A DNA stretch of 64,000 nucleotides from an uncultured Paracoccaceae bacterium (GTDB lineage: Bacteria; Pseudomonadota; Alphaproteobacteria; Rhodobacterales; Rhodobacteraceae). The notes beneath the pieces are model-generated. The model worked only from the letters and a program-made list of their open reading frames with translations, had not been told where the DNA came from and did not search any database. Of this stretch, positions 52,280-62,787 are shown piece after piece. Where the stretch lies: the NCBI GenBank assembly GCA_947492475.1, contig CANLNM010000001.1:186001-250000 (forward strand), read 5' to 3'. The translations under genes and the position numbers were made by a program. Each line of letters opens with the position of its first letter. Positions within the stretch are counted from its first letter, which is position 1.

Positions 52280-53320
52280 CTAGCTAAGAGGCAATACCAC
52301 CGTGAAACACGTGCCCTCACCCAACACAGATTCGATTCTCAATCGGCCGCGATGTCGGCTTACGATATGTTTTACGATCGCCAGTCCCAGCCCAGTACCG
52401 CCGACCTCTCGGGATCTGTGATCATCGATTCGATAAAACCGCTCGGTGAGTCGGGCAATTTGATGGGGCATGATGCCCTCCCCAAAGTCGCGCACAGAAA
52501 TCCGCACACCTTCGGTTCTAAGCGCAGGCTCGGGCTGAGGGCCGGACAATCGCACCTGCACTTTGCCACCCGATGCCCCATACTTGATCGCATTCTCGAT
52601 CAGATTGGTCATCACCTGCCGCAATTGTTCGTCCTGCCCGCGAATTTCGATGTCTTCGACGGGCGTTTGCACATCCAGTGTCAGGTCAGATTTCTGGGCC
52701 AAGGGGGTCAATAGATCGCCGACGCTTTGAATCAAGCCAGCAATCTCGACATTATCCATCGGCCGCACACGCTCTTCTTCTTCGACTTTGCTGAGCGATA
52801 ACAGATCATCCACCAGTCGGGCCATGCGCCCCGCTTCGTTTTCCATAATGCCCAAAAACCGATCCCGCGCCTGTGCATCATCACGTGCCGGGCCTTTGAG
52901 CGTCTCAATGAATCCAACCAAAGCCGTTAAAGGTGTGCGCAGCTCGTGGCTGACATTGGCGACAAAATCGCGACGCATTTGCCCGGCTTCTTCGACGGCT
53001 GTGACGTCCTCAAAACTCAGAATTGCGCCTCTTTGTTTATCTAAGACCACTGACGCGACGCTGACTTGCCATGTGGTGTCACGGCCACTTTCATGCCCCA
53101 GATAGCGACACCGCTGGGTTTCGCGGGTTTTAAAACAGGCCTCAACCGCATCCAAAACCCCTGGTTGGCGCAGGCCAGTAATATAGTGTCGGCCCAACCC
53201 ATCTTGTGCAAGCAGTTGACGTGCCTCACAATTTTTGGCTTTTATCTTTTCATCGCCTCCGATCACAACCACCGGAAAAGGAAGCCCATCGACGAAGGAC
53301 TGCATTTCGTTAACGTTCAT
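52280..53320 (-). CDS. phoR: Phosphate sensor histidine kinase PhoR
   Basis: 346 residues: a PAS-type N-terminal domain (about 5-110), HisKA with phospho-His in FVANVSHELRTPLTAL (about 123-138) and an HATPase domain (N box QVMTNLIENAIKYG, G boxes FGEGIMPHQ and GGTGLGLAIVKH). No membrane helix is apparent, so it probably senses through PstSCAB-PhoU. First gene of the pho cluster. Confidence 0.92.
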   Translation of the reverse strand: MNVNEMQSFVDGLPFPVVVIGGDEKIKAKNCEARQLLAQDGLGRHYITGLRQPGVLDAVEACFKTRETQRCRYLGHESGRDTTWQVSVASVVLDKQRGAILSFEDVTAVEEAGQMRRDFVANVSHELRTPLTALVGFIETLKGPARDDAQARDRFLGIMENEAGRMARLVDDLLSLSKVEEEERVRPMDNVEIAGLIQSVGDLLTPLAQKSDLTLDVQTPVEDIEIRGQDEQLRQVMTNLIENAIKYGASGGKVQVRLSGPQPEPALRTEGVRISVRDFGEGIMPHQIARLTERFYRIDDHRSREVGGTGLGLAIVKHIVSRHRGRLRIESVLGEGTCFTVVLPLS

Positions 53321-53484
53321 TTGGCTCTTTCTGGGTTCAAGAATCCGCGTTGGCGCAACAATCTTTCAGAACAACATTGTTTACCACCCGCTTCTCCTTA
53401 TAATTGCGTCTGTGGGAACGGCGCTCGCGCAGAAGTATTCGACGTGCAACCGTATTTCTCGATATTTTAAAGAGGGACACCACC

Positions 53485-53847
53485 TTGGAAGTCAAGTTAA
53501 CCCGCATTGGTTCACATCAACCAACGATGCTTGTCGTTGGGAATCTGAGCTCTTGGCGGCGTAACGGACGGGTTTTACCCGAATTAGACGGCTTTCATTT
53601 CACTGGTTTCAACGATCTCGGCGAATCCCTGCTTAAAGATGTGCAGCCTGATGTGATCATTTCTGCCTTGATGGGCGAAGATTTTGACGCAATTGAACTG
53701 GCCATTGCATTGTCTCAGCTCGGCTTTTCTGGGCGCTATCGCGCATTGGTTCGCAACCTGCCAAATCCACGTGTTGTCAAACGTGAGGTGCAAAATGCAG
53801 CGCCCGATATTGATTTTGACATCTTGGAATTGGACACGGTTTTTTAG
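53485..53847 (+). CDS. Conserved hypothetical protein, 120 residues
   Basis: Alpha/beta protein with LVVGNLSSWRRNGRVLPELD and a receiver-like or Rossmann-like core (PDVIISALMGEDFDAIELA). It loosely resembles a degenerate receiver or regulator fold; no known family. TTG 53485 is chosen because GAGGGA lies 7 bp upstream. Divergent from phoR. Confidence 0.5.
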   Translation: MEVKLTRIGSHQPTMLVVGNLSSWRRNGRVLPELDGFHFTGFNDLGESLLKDVQPDVIISALMGEDFDAIELAIALSQLGFSGRYRALVRNLPNPRVVKREVQNAAPDIDFDILELDTVF

Positions 53848-53879
53848 GCCCGCACCTCATAAATCACTTTAATATTGCG

Positions 53880-55046
53880 CTATAATGCGTTGATTGCGCT
53901 TGCCAATTCCCGTGCAACCAATCCAGTTTCTTCGACACCGACTGACACCCGGAAAAAGCCTTCGCTAATGCCCAATGCCATCCGTGCCTCTGCCGTTAAC
54001 CCGCGATGCGAGGAACTGGCCGGGTGTGACAGGGTTGTTGCCACATCCCCCAGAGTTGGCGCAAATGGGATTTGTGGCACCGCGCGGGTCAGGGCGTTGG
54101 CGGCCGCTCGCCCCCCTTTCAGCTCAAAGCTAACCATGTTGCCGCCACGCCCGCCCAGCAATGCAATGGCCCGATTGTGATCCGGGTGATCCGTCCGCGT
54201 TGGGTACAAAACCCGCGATACATTTTCACATTTTGACAGGCTTTCGGCCAAGTCCGCGGCATTTGCCTCCGCTTTGTCCAACCGCAGATCAAAGCTTTGC
54301 AAACCACGTTCGGCCAACCAACAATCAAACGGGCTGGGCGTAAAACCCCATGTTACATTCGCAGCGCGGATCGCGTCGTTTAGGGTCGGATCTTTGGCGG
54401 CAACATATCCCAAAGTCGCGTCCGAATGCCCGGCCAACAATTTGGTCACGGAATGAATGACGATATCCGCACCATGATCGAACGGCTGAAACAAACGCGG
54501 GGTGGTGAATGTGTTGTCGACGGCCAGCAAAACATCGGTTTCTTTGGCCACAGCCGCAATGCCTGCCATATCCGCCACGCGAATTGTTGGATTTGAGATC
54601 ACCTCAACTAGAATGAGCTTTGTGTTGGGCTGAATTGCAGCCTTGATCGCAGCAGCATCTGTTGGATCAGCGAGCGAGGTTTCGATGCCCAATCGCGGCA
54701 GATCCTGTGTTAATAATCGTAAAGAACGACCATAAAGCTGATCGCCACCGACAACATGATCCCCCGCCTTTAGGCACCCCAGTAACGTCGCCCCAATCGC
54801 ACCCATCCCCGATCCGAGCACAAACCCGTCTTGCGCACCTTCGAGCATGTCAATTTTTTGCGCCAGAACATCCGCATTTGGGTGCCCTTCACGTGCATAA
54901 GTATAGCCAGAATTCTGGTCATATTGCGCATCCAACGCATCAGGATCAGGGGATGCATAGACCACAGAAGGCTGCAGCGGCGTCGCCACAGGACGGGACA
55001 CCGAACTGGGCCAATCAACGCGACGGATCAGGCTTTTGTCAGTCAT
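53880..55046 (-). CDS. PLP-dependent trans-sulfuration enzyme (cystathionine lyase/synthase family)
   Basis: 388 residues of the Cys/Met metabolism PLP family. PLP-binding Lys in DIVIHSVTKLLAGHSDATLG (about 205), GSGMGAIGATLL (about 75) and the C-terminal block SHRGLTAEARMALGISEGFFRVSVGVE. Acts on cystathionine, methionine or a related amino acid; the specific reaction cannot be chosen. Confidence 0.85.
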   Translation of the reverse strand: MTDKSLIRRVDWPSSVSRPVATPLQPSVVYASPDPDALDAQYDQNSGYTYAREGHPNADVLAQKIDMLEGAQDGFVLGSGMGAIGATLLGCLKAGDHVVGGDQLYGRSLRLLTQDLPRLGIETSLADPTDAAAIKAAIQPNTKLILVEVISNPTIRVADMAGIAAVAKETDVLLAVDNTFTTPRLFQPFDHGADIVIHSVTKLLAGHSDATLGYVAAKDPTLNDAIRAANVTWGFTPSPFDCWLAERGLQSFDLRLDKAEANAADLAESLSKCENVSRVLYPTRTDHPDHNRAIALLGGRGGNMVSFELKGGRAAANALTRAVPQIPFAPTLGDVATTLSHPASSSHRGLTAEARMALGISEGFFRVSVGVEETGLVARELASAINAL

Positions 55047-55063
55047 TTCAGATACTTTCAGGT

Positions 55064-55591
55064 TTATTCTGGAATTTTCTTTAGGCCGGATCTGAACCGA
55101 AGTGCATTTTGTTGATAATGCAAAGCAGAGGCACGCAGGTTCTGGATTGCGGCCTCATCCAGTGCGCGCACCACTTTGCCCGGCGTGCCCATGACCAAAG
55201 ATCCATCCGGAATGGTTTTGCCTTCGGTTATCAATGCACCCGCGCCGATAAGGCAGTTTTTGCCAATCTTGGCCCCGTTCAAAACCGTCGCCCCCATGCC
55301 GATCAGTGAATTTTCACCGATCACACAGCCATGCAACATTGCCTTGTGCCCAATGGTGCACCCTGCCCCAATCGTTAACGGAAATCCCATATCTGTATGA
55401 AGAACAGCATTTTCCTGAATGTTGCTACCGGCGCCAACGCTGATCATTTCATTATCGCCGCGGATCGTCGTTCCGAACCAAATAGACGTGTCAGCTTCTA
55501 GTCGCACTTTGCCGATTATGTGACATCCCGGGGCAATCCAGGCTTTGGTATCGACATGCGGTGCGAATCCATCCAGTTCATAACAACTCAT
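55064..55591 (-). CDS. Gamma-carbonic-anhydrase-like hexapeptide protein
   Basis: 175 residues with left-handed beta-helix hexapeptide repeats and the three zinc-ligand histidine positions ([24 protein letters not shown]). Family members are annotated as gamma-carbonic anhydrase or YrdA/PaaY-like; activity is often unproven. Overlaps gmk by 4 bp. Confidence 0.82.
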   Translation of the reverse strand: MSCYELDGFAPHVDTKAWIAPGCHIIGKVRLEADTSIWFGTTIRGDNEMISVGAGSNIQENAVLHTDMGFPLTIGAGCTIGHKAMLHGCVIGENSLIGMGATVLNGAKIGKNCLIGAGALITEGKTIPDGSLVMGTPGKVVRALDEAAIQNLRASALHYQQNALRFRSGLKKIPE

Positions 55592-56226
55592 GACATTTCC
55601 TCAAATTCTGCATGTAGATTGCGCACATGTTCCTGCAGGCCGGGCTGTTGTTCGCGGCGCATTCTTTCGGCTTGAATGATGGTTTTCAATTGGGTTTCGG
55701 TGTGATCCAAATCGTCATTGATCAACACATAATCGTATGCGCCCCAATGGCTTATCTCATCCCAGCTTTTCTGCATTCGCTTGGTGATCACGTCTTCGCT
55801 ATCTTGGCCACGGCTGATCAACCGGCGGTGCAATTCGTTGATAGACGGGGGCAAAATGAAAATCGACAATGCGTGTTTCCCCAGATCAGAGTTGCGAATT
55901 TGCTGTTCACCTTGCCAATCCACGTCAAACAACACGTCACAGCCCTGATCGATTTTGGTTTTGACCGGACCGGCGGGGGATCCATAAAAATTGCCAAAAA
56001 CATGGGCGTGTTCCAGCATTTGACCTTCTGTAACTTGTTGTTTGAAATCGCTTTCATCCAAAAAATAATATTCGCGACCGTGTTCTTCGCCCGGCCGAGG
56101 CGCCCGTGTGGTGGCCGAAATCGAAAAACTAAGCTCTGGGTCCCATTCCATCAAACGACGGGCCAAAGTTGATTTTCCGGCACCTGAAGGTGAAGAAAGG
56201 ATTACCAAAAGTCCGCGACGTGCCAT
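55588..56226 (-). CDS. gmk: Guanylate kinase
   Basis: 212 residues. P-loop [17 protein letters not shown] (about 11-27), GMP-binding [21 protein letters not shown] (about 35-55). Phosphorylates GMP to GDP. Follows yicC with a 2-bp gap, the common yicC-gmk pairing. Confidence 0.96.
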   Translation of the reverse strand: MARRGLLVILSSPSGAGKSTLARRLMEWDPELSFSISATTRAPRPGEEHGREYYFLDESDFKQQVTEGQMLEHAHVFGNFYGSPAGPVKTKIDQGCDVLFDVDWQGEQQIRNSDLGKHALSIFILPPSINELHRRLISRGQDSEDVITKRMQKSWDEISHWGAYDYVLINDDLDHTETQLKTIIQAERMRREQQPGLQEHVRNLHAEFEEMS

Positions 56227-56228
56227 GA

Positions 56229-57119
56229 TTATTCCACATTCTGGATTTGTTCGCGCATCCGATCGATGCAGGCTTTCAGGTCCAGCCCAATGGCTGTTAA
56301 CCCTTTTGACTGCGCCTTAGAGCACAGCGTGTTCGCTTCTCGGTTGAATTCCTGTGCCAGAAAATCAAATTTTCGGCCCACAGGTCCGTCTTCGATCAAC
56401 AACGCCCGCGCGGCCTCTACATGGGTTCGCAACCGGTCAATCTCTTCGGTGACGTCTTGTTTAACAGCAAGCAGAGCCAGTTCCTGAGCAACACGGTCCG
56501 GTTCAACATCCGCGATGTCATCCACAACCCGACGCAGCGCGGCGCGCAGATTTTCACGAATCTCGTTTTTGCGAGCCACCACGGCCTCGGCAGCGGCATC
56601 TGTCAAACGTTCGATTTCATCAAGTTGACCGGCAATGACATTCTCAAGCGCTGCGCCTTCGGATTCACGCATGGCGACAAACGCATCGATCAATGGTTGA
56701 ATTTCGCCGTTCAACGCCTTGATAATATTGTCTGACATCGTGTCTGACCGGCCCTGAACGATAACGCCGCGCTGGTTCAAAACATCCGCAGGCGTCGGCT
56801 GAGCAAGTGTCACGCCGGTTGTATAGGCGCGGGTTTCAATTTGTACAAAAGCCGCCAAAACGCGGTCCAGTTGATCCTGATCCAACATCAATGCCTGGGC
56901 TGACTCGTCTTGGGTCAAACGCAATCCGATTGTCACATTTCCGCGCCCCAATCGCTGGGTTACCGCTTTGCGCAGATCGGCCTCTAGCCCCGTGATTCCG
57001 TCGGGCAATCGTATCCGCAGATCCAAACCGCGGGCATTAACACCGCGCATTTCCCAGGCCCAGTTGGCCCCCTCAGCCCCCCCTGTAATGGTAGCAAAAG
57101 CTGTCATGGATCGGATCAC
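56229..57119 (-). CDS. YicC-family endoribonuclease
   Basis: 296 residues. The N-terminus [29 protein letters not shown] and the C-terminus [26 protein letters not shown] are the YicC_N and DUF1732 hallmarks. Family members are endoribonucleases that cleave small RNAs in E. coli. GTG 57119 has AAGGAG 6-7 bp upstream and places the family start correctly. Confidence 0.9.
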   Translation of the reverse strand: MIRSMTAFATITGGAEGANWAWEMRGVNARGLDLRIRLPDGITGLEADLRKAVTQRLGRGNVTIGLRLTQDESAQALMLDQDQLDRVLAAFVQIETRAYTTGVTLAQPTPADVLNQRGVIVQGRSDTMSDNIIKALNGEIQPLIDAFVAMRESEGAALENVIAGQLDEIERLTDAAAEAVVARKNEIRENLRAALRRVVDDIADVEPDRVAQELALLAVKQDVTEEIDRLRTHVEAARALLIEDGPVGRKFDFLAQEFNREANTLCSKAQSKGLTAIGLDLKACIDRMREQIQNVE

Positions 57120-57226
57120 GGGCGTCTCCTTTTTGAACACTCGTCTAGGGAGTAATGCCAAATTAAATGCGGGGCAAACTGTTTACCCGTTAACCCGTTA
57201 ACACTTTGGGCAGAGATTTGTTCTAA

Positions 57227-57994
57227 ATGAGACGCTATATTAACCCCATGGTAACGATCTTGGGTCGGTTCGCGACACAGGGTCACAAGTTTAAATCAGC
57301 GGGGGCTGAGCAAATGGACAAGACAATGGATACGGCAAAGCCAACCATCAATCGCCCTTTAATGACCGGAAAATCCGGGCCAACATTTCGGGTGCTGGAA
57401 AACTACTGGCAGGAATTAAAGGGCGCACGCACGCTGCCATTTCGCAGCGAAGTGAACCCTGCCCGCATCGATGATGCGCTGCCACATGCCTTTATTTTGC
57501 AACGCGTTTCGACCTCTATGGGGCGGGTACGAGTGGGTGGTCAGCAATTGAACAACCTGTTGGGCATGGATCCCCGTGGGATGCCACTGACCACGTTTTT
57601 TACACCTGCCGGGCGCATGGTGGTCGCAGAATATCTGCGCCGCGTATTTGAAGACCCTGCAATCGTTGAATTGCCGTTGTTTTCACCGCGCACGATGGGG
57701 CGTCCTCGGTTGTCGGGGCGGATGATTTTGTTGCCGATGAACGGGTCCGATGGCCAAGTTTCCATGGCGATGGGCGCGATTGTGACCGATGGTTTGACAG
57801 GTCGCAGCCCTCGTCGGTTCGAAATTCCCGCCGAAGGGTTCATTCGCTGTGATCACGTCAATGACCTGAAATCAGTATCACCTTTGGCGGAAACACCATC
57901 GATGAACGTGATCCATGGCGGACGCAGCCGGTTCCAAGCAAAAGGGCCAAGCGCTGAACGCCCGGCCCTTCGGTTGATCGTGAATAACGGCTAA
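57227..57994 (+). CDS. PAS_5 domain protein
   Basis: About 255 residues from the first ATG. The core from FRVLENYWQELKGARTLPFR to GAIVTDGL is the PAS_5 (DUF1488-neighbour, MopJ-like) fold common in alphaproteobacteria, thought to signal in cell-cycle or stress control. The start is uncertain: ATG 57314 (MDKTMDTAKP) has a GGGGCTGAG ribosome site and may be the true start, giving 226 residues. Confidence 0.75.
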   Translation: MRRYINPMVTILGRFATQGHKFKSAGAEQMDKTMDTAKPTINRPLMTGKSGPTFRVLENYWQELKGARTLPFRSEVNPARIDDALPHAFILQRVSTSMGRVRVGGQQLNNLLGMDPRGMPLTTFFTPAGRMVVAEYLRRVFEDPAIVELPLFSPRTMGRPRLSGRMILLPMNGSDGQVSMAMGAIVTDGLTGRSPRRFEIPAEGFIRCDHVNDLKSVSPLAETPSMNVIHGGRSRFQAKGPSAERPALRLIVNNG

Positions 57995-59365
57995 TTAGCC
58001 TGCTTTAACCTTGCTAAGTCCGTTCCGGCGGGCTTGCAATTCTTCGGCAACGAGGAACGCCAGTTCCAAAGATTGCGACGCGTTCAGACGTGGATCACAG
58101 GCTGTGTGATAACGCGCGGACAGATCTTCGTCCGTTACGGCACGCACACCACCGGTACATTCGGTCACATCCGCACCGGTCATCTCAAAGTGAACACCAC
58201 CTGGGATGGACCCTTCGGCCTGATGAACGCCAAAGAATTCGCGCACCTCGCGCAGAACCGAATCAAACGGACGGGTTTTATAGCCCGTGGCCGATTTGAT
58301 CGTGTTGCCATGCATCGGATCACAGGTCCAAACAACGTTGGCGCCTTCTTCCTGAACGGCTTTGATCAGACGTGGCAGATGTTCACCAACCGACCCTGCC
58401 CCAAACCGTGCGATCAAGGTCAAACGCCCGGCTTCGTTTTGCGGGTTCAGTTTGGCCATCAGCGCCTTAAGGTGACCAGAGGTCATGGTTGGCCCACATT
58501 TCAGACCGATTGGGTTTTGCACACCTGAACAGAATTCGACATGTGCCCCATCCGGCTGGCGTGTCCGATCGCCAATCCAGATCATATGGCCAGACCCGGC
58601 CAACCAATTGCCTGATGTGGAATCCAGACGCGTCAACGCCTCTTCATATTCCAACAGCAACGCTTCGTGGCTGGTGTAGAATTCAACCGATCCCAATTCG
58701 TGGTTGGTTTCGGATGTCAGGCCCGCAGCCGTCATGAAATCCAACGCATTGGAAATCTGCAACGCCATATCGCGGTATTTGCCGGCTTCGTCCCCATCCG
58801 TGAACCCCAGCGTCCAGGCATGAACGCGGTGAATATCTGCAAATCCACCCGTTGAAAAAGCCCGCAACAGGTTCAGCGTCGCCGCCGCCTGTGTGTAGGC
58901 CTGCAACATTTTGCTGGCATCGGGGATACGGGCCGCTTCGGTAAAGTCCAGCTCGTTGATGATGTCGCCGCGGTAGCTGGGCAATTCGGTGCCGTCTTTG
59001 ACCTCGGTTGGGGCGCTGCGCGGTTTGGCAAACTGGCCGGCCATACGGCCGACTTTGACCACCGGCACTTTGGCGCCATAGGTCAGCACCATCGCCATCT
59101 GCAACATCACCTTAAAGGTGTCGCGAATCCCATCCGCTGAAAAATCCTTAAAGCTTTCGGCACAATCGCCGCCTTGCAGCAAAAACGCCTCGCCACGCGA
59201 AACAGCGGCAAGGTGATTCTTAAGGCGTCTGGCTTCCCCCGCAAAAACGAGCGGTGGATATGAGGCCAGTTTGCCCTCGACTGCGTTCAGCGCGGACTGG
59301 TCCAAATAGTCCGGCATCTGAACCCTGGGTTTTGCACGCCAGTCGGTTTTCTGCCACTCGGTCAT
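57995..59365 (-). CDS. Class II 3-deoxy-7-phosphoheptulonate (DAHP) synthase
   Basis: 456 residues of the plant-like class II family: [31 protein letters not shown] (about 78), [12 protein letters not shown] (about 107), [14 protein letters not shown] and [11 protein letters not shown]. Catalyses the first shikimate-pathway step from PEP and erythrose 4-phosphate. Convergent with the PAS_5 gene. Confidence 0.94.
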   Translation of the reverse strand: MTEWQKTDWRAKPRVQMPDYLDQSALNAVEGKLASYPPLVFAGEARRLKNHLAAVSRGEAFLLQGGDCAESFKDFSADGIRDTFKVMLQMAMVLTYGAKVPVVKVGRMAGQFAKPRSAPTEVKDGTELPSYRGDIINELDFTEAARIPDASKMLQAYTQAAATLNLLRAFSTGGFADIHRVHAWTLGFTDGDEAGKYRDMALQISNALDFMTAAGLTSETNHELGSVEFYTSHEALLLEYEEALTRLDSTSGNWLAGSGHMIWIGDRTRQPDGAHVEFCSGVQNPIGLKCGPTMTSGHLKALMAKLNPQNEAGRLTLIARFGAGSVGEHLPRLIKAVQEEGANVVWTCDPMHGNTIKSATGYKTRPFDSVLREVREFFGVHQAEGSIPGGVHFEMTGADVTECTGGVRAVTDEDLSARYHTACDPRLNASQSLELAFLVAEELQARRNGLSKVKAG

Positions 59366-59551
59366 CGTTTTTGCTCCGTATTCATAAGTTCGAAAGTTGT
59401 GGTTAGCGTTATCAGCGTGCCCTTATAGCGTTCACCCTGCCTCTGGCCAATGGAAAAAGCAGCCGTCGGAATGCGAATGCCCTCTTGCAAGTGACACAAA
59501 TCGTATTCAAGACTGATGCATTGAACGTTTAATTCGGGAACACAACCACCC

Positions 59552-60556
59552 ATGGCACAAAACCATGAACTCATCAAAAGCACATCCGAGGATACAAAGC
59601 CGCGTCGGTATGTATTTGTGTTGTTAAATGAGTTTACGCTTTTGTCATTTGCAGCGGCCATTGATTGCCTGCGTTTGGCAAACCTGATGTCTGGTCAGGA
59701 TCTTTATCATTGGGAAGTTGTCGGAGAAACCGGTGACGAAGTGTCGTCATCCACGGGTGTTCGATTCAAATTGGATGGTGGTCTGGATGAATTGCGCCGG
59801 GATGATGTGATCATTTTGTGTGGGGGGCGCGCGGTTGCTGCGAATACGTCACAAAAGGTTCTGAATTGGCTGCGACGGGAATCCCGGAAAGGTGTGGTTG
59901 TGTGCGGGCTTTGCACAGCGTCTTATACAATGGCCAAAGCCGGGCTGCTGAATGACAAACGCGCAACGATCCACTGGCAAAATCAGGACAGTTTCACCGA
60001 AGAATTCCAAGACGTGGAATTGACCAAATCGGTATTTCAGGTCGATGGTAACCGGATGAGCACCGCCGGTGGGACCTCTTCGATTGATCTGTTTTTGCAT
60101 ATTATTGCAGATGATCATGGCGAAGAGCTGGCCAATTCCGTTGCGGACCAACAGATTTATTCGTCAATCCGCACCGATCAGGATACCCAGCGTCTGTCGA
60201 TCCCAACCCGGATTGGCGTGCGTCACCCCAAACTCAGCCGGGTGATCCAGATCATGGAAACCAACATAGAAGATCCGATCAGCCCGTCCACGCTGGCCAA
60301 AGATGTCGATATGTCGACCCGGCAATTGGAACGTTTGTTTCGCCGCTATCTGAACCGGTCCCCAAAACGCTATTACATGGAGCTGCGTTTGCAAAAGGCG
60401 CGCAACCTGCTGATGCAGACAGATATGAGCGTTATAAACGTCGCGTTGGCCTGCGGTTTTTCATCCCCATCCCACTTTTCTAAATGTTATCGCTCACATT
60501 ATAACACCACCCCTTACCGCGAACGAGGTGCGCTGGCATCGCGGTTGTCGATCTAA
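59552..60556 (+). CDS. GlxA-family AraC transcriptional regulator
   Basis: 334 residues: an N-terminal DJ-1/PfpI-like domain (about 17-190, nucleophile-elbow region VVVCGLCTASYTMAKAG), linker, and a C-terminal AraC HTH pair (about 230-330; LAKDVDMSTRQLERLFRRYL and VALACGFSSPSHFSKCYR). Relatives (GbdR, CdhR) control glycine-betaine, carnitine or choline catabolism. It sits upstream of the Liv-type operon and could regulate it. Confidence 0.85.
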   Translation: MAQNHELIKSTSEDTKPRRYVFVLLNEFTLLSFAAAIDCLRLANLMSGQDLYHWEVVGETGDEVSSSTGVRFKLDGGLDELRRDDVIILCGGRAVAANTSQKVLNWLRRESRKGVVVCGLCTASYTMAKAGLLNDKRATIHWQNQDSFTEEFQDVELTKSVFQVDGNRMSTAGGTSSIDLFLHIIADDHGEELANSVADQQIYSSIRTDQDTQRLSIPTRIGVRHPKLSRVIQIMETNIEDPISPSTLAKDVDMSTRQLERLFRRYLNRSPKRYYMELRLQKARNLLMQTDMSVINVALACGFSSPSHFSKCYRSHYNTTPYRERGALASRLSI

Positions 60557-60696
60557 GTGGATTTTCCCTAAAATCGGTCCGATGTGGTTGAAGAACATGG
60601 TGTTTTCACTACAAATCCGGTTTTTTCGCGCTTTTCTTTTCAACAAACGCCGCTTAGCATCCTTGGCAGGATGAATATCCAACAGGGAGACAATTC

Positions 60697-61890
60697 ATGA
60701 AAAATCTGCTGATGGCCACTGCGGCCTCTGCGCTTGTTGCTGGTGCAGCTTTTGCTGACGGCCATGCCAACGAAATCAAATTGGGCGTTATTCTGGGCTA
60801 TACTGGCCCCATTGAATCGCTGACACCACATATGGCGGCTGGTGCTGAAATGGCCATGGCCGAAGTCACTGAATCCGGCGCATTGCTAGATGGCGCAACT
60901 GTGACGCCTGTGCGCGCTGACTCGACCTGTGTTGATGCAGGTGCGGCGACAGCCGCGGCGGAACGTCTGATCACATCCGACGGCATCAAAGGCCTGATGG
61001 GCCCCGATTGTTCCGGTGTGACCGGCGCGGTTCTGGCCAACGTGGCTGTGCCAAACGGTGTTGTGCTGATTTCACCATCCGCCACATCCCCCGGCCTGTC
61101 CGAAGCCGAAGATAACGGCCTGTTTTTCCGCACAGCTCCGTCAGATGCGCGTCAGGGTGTTGTGATGGCTGAAATCCTGATCGAAGAAGGTGTGACAGAG
61201 GTTGCTCTGACATATACCAACAACGATTACGGCAAAGGTCTGTCCGACGCGTTCCAAGCCGCATACGAAGCGGCCGGTGGGTCCGTCACAATCGTTGCAG
61301 CCCACGAAGATGGCAAAGCTGACTATTCCGCAGAAGTGGGTGCCTTGGCGGCTGCGGGCGGCGAACGTCTGGTGGTTGCGGGCTACGTTGACCAAGGCGG
61401 CAACGGCATCGTCCGTGCAGCCCTGGATTCCGGCGCATTTGACATGTTCCACTTCCCTGATGGGATGATCGGTGCAAAACTGACCGATGATTTTGGGTCG
61501 GACATTGACGGTTCTATGGGTCAGCTGGCTGGCACCGAAAGCGAAGGCGCTAGCGTATTTGTTGATCTGGTTGGCGATGCCTTTGACGTGTCTTCGCCTT
61601 ATACCGGCGAAAGCTATGACGCGGCTGCGTTGATCATGTTGGCCATGCAGGCCGCTGGCTCTGCGGAACCGGGTGATTACAAAGACCACATCATGGACGT
61701 TGCCAACGCGCCGGGCGAAGAAATTCACCCCGGTGAGCTGGCCAAAGCGCTGGAAATCCTCGCTGGTGGTGGGGAAATCAACTATGTGGGCGCCACGGCG
61801 GTTGAGTTCCTCGAAGGGGGCGACGCCTCTGGTGGGTTCCGTCAGGTGACGGTTGAGGATGGCGAATTGGCAACGGTTCAATATCGTTGA
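60697..61890 (+). CDS. Branched-chain amino-acid ABC transporter substrate-binding protein
   Basis: 397 residues with a signal peptide (about 1-21, ending GAAFADG), then EIKLGVILGYTGPIESLTPH and the peripla_BP_6 fold (SDGIKGLMGPDCSGVTGAVL). LivK-like receptor; the ligand may be a branched-chain amino acid or another amide or amino compound. AGGGAGA precedes the ATG. First gene of the operon. Confidence 0.9.
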   Translation: MKNLLMATAASALVAGAAFADGHANEIKLGVILGYTGPIESLTPHMAAGAEMAMAEVTESGALLDGATVTPVRADSTCVDAGAATAAAERLITSDGIKGLMGPDCSGVTGAVLANVAVPNGVVLISPSATSPGLSEAEDNGLFFRTAPSDARQGVVMAEILIEEGVTEVALTYTNNDYGKGLSDAFQAAYEAAGGSVTIVAAHEDGKADYSAEVGALAAAGGERLVVAGYVDQGGNGIVRAALDSGAFDMFHFPDGMIGAKLTDDFGSDIDGSMGQLAGTESEGASVFVDLVGDAFDVSSPYTGESYDAAALIMLAMQAAGSAEPGDYKDHIMDVANAPGEEIHPGELAKALEILAGGGEINYVGATAVEFLEGGDASGGFRQVTVEDGELATVQYR

Positions 61891-62004
61891 TTTCGGTCCG
61901 ATAACGTAACACCAAACGGCGCGGGAAATCCTGCGCCGTTTGCACAAGATAAGACGCGATCTGGGTCTGGCCGGAAAATGGGTCATAATCGCGCGGGGGA
62001 AAAC

Positions 62005-62787
62005 ATGATAAAAGTGGACAACGTCGTAAAGGCGTTTGGCGGCTTTAAGGCCGTTGATGGCGCGAGCCTCACAATTGAACCGGGGTCCATCACCGGGCTG
62101 ATCGGCCCGAACGGTGCGGGAAAAACCACGCTTTTCAATGTGATCGCGGGCGTTCTTAAACCGACATCTGGGACGGTGACGATGGCAGGTGAAGACATCA
62201 CCGGCCTGCCCCCACATGAATTGTTTCACAAAGGATTGCTGCGCACATTCCAGATCGCGCATGAATTTGACAGCATGTCCTGCCGCGAAAATCTGATGAT
62301 GGTGCCCGGTGGTCAAACCGGTGAAACCCTGTGGAACACCTGGTTTGGACGCAAACGCATCGCCAACGAAGAACGCGCATTGCGCGCCAAAGCCGACGAA
62401 GTGTTGGAGTTTCTGACGATTGAGCATCTGGCGGATCACAAGGCGGGATTGATCTCGGGCGGGCAGAAAAAGCTGTTGGAACTGGGCCGCACCATGATGG
62501 TGGATGCCAAAATCGTGTTTCTGGACGAAGTGGGCGCCGGGGTGAACCGCACTCTGTTGATGACCATTGGGGATGCGATCCTGCGTTTGAACAAAGAACG
62601 CAATTACACTTTCGTTGTGATCGAACATGACATGGATTTTATCGGCAAAATTTGTGACCCGGTCATCTGCATGGCCGAAGGCAAAGTGCTGGCCGAAGGC
62701 ACCTTGGCGGAAATCAAAGCGAACGAACAGGTGATCGAAGCCTATCTGGGCACCGGCCTGAAAAACAAAGACAAAGGTGAGGCATGA
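62005..62787 (+). CDS. livG: Branched-chain amino-acid ABC transporter ATPase LivG
   Basis: 260 residues from ATG 62005 (GGGGGAAAAC upstream). Walker A IGPNGAGKTTLFNVIAGVL, signature LISGGQKKLLELGRTM, Walker B IVFLDEVGAGVN, with an unusual GAGVN in place of GAGLN. LivG-type long insertion is present. Coupled to livF by ATGA overlap. Confidence 0.92.
   Translation: MIKVDNVVKAFGGFKAVDGASLTIEPGSITGLIGPNGAGKTTLFNVIAGVLKPTSGTVTMAGEDITGLPPHELFHKGLLRTFQIAHEFDSMSCRENLMMVPGGQTGETLWNTWFGRKRIANEERALRAKADEVLEFLTIEHLADHKAGLISGGQKKLLELGRTMMVDAKIVFLDEVGAGVNRTLLMTIGDAILRLNKERNYTFVVIEHDMDFIGKICDPVICMAEGKVLAEGTLAEIKANEQVIEAYLGTGLKNKDKGEA

Noticed and set aside
61141-62628. 495-residue minus-strand frame across the Liv genes
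   Set aside because: Antisense to the binding-protein and livG genes, with shadow-like composition and no recognisable domain.
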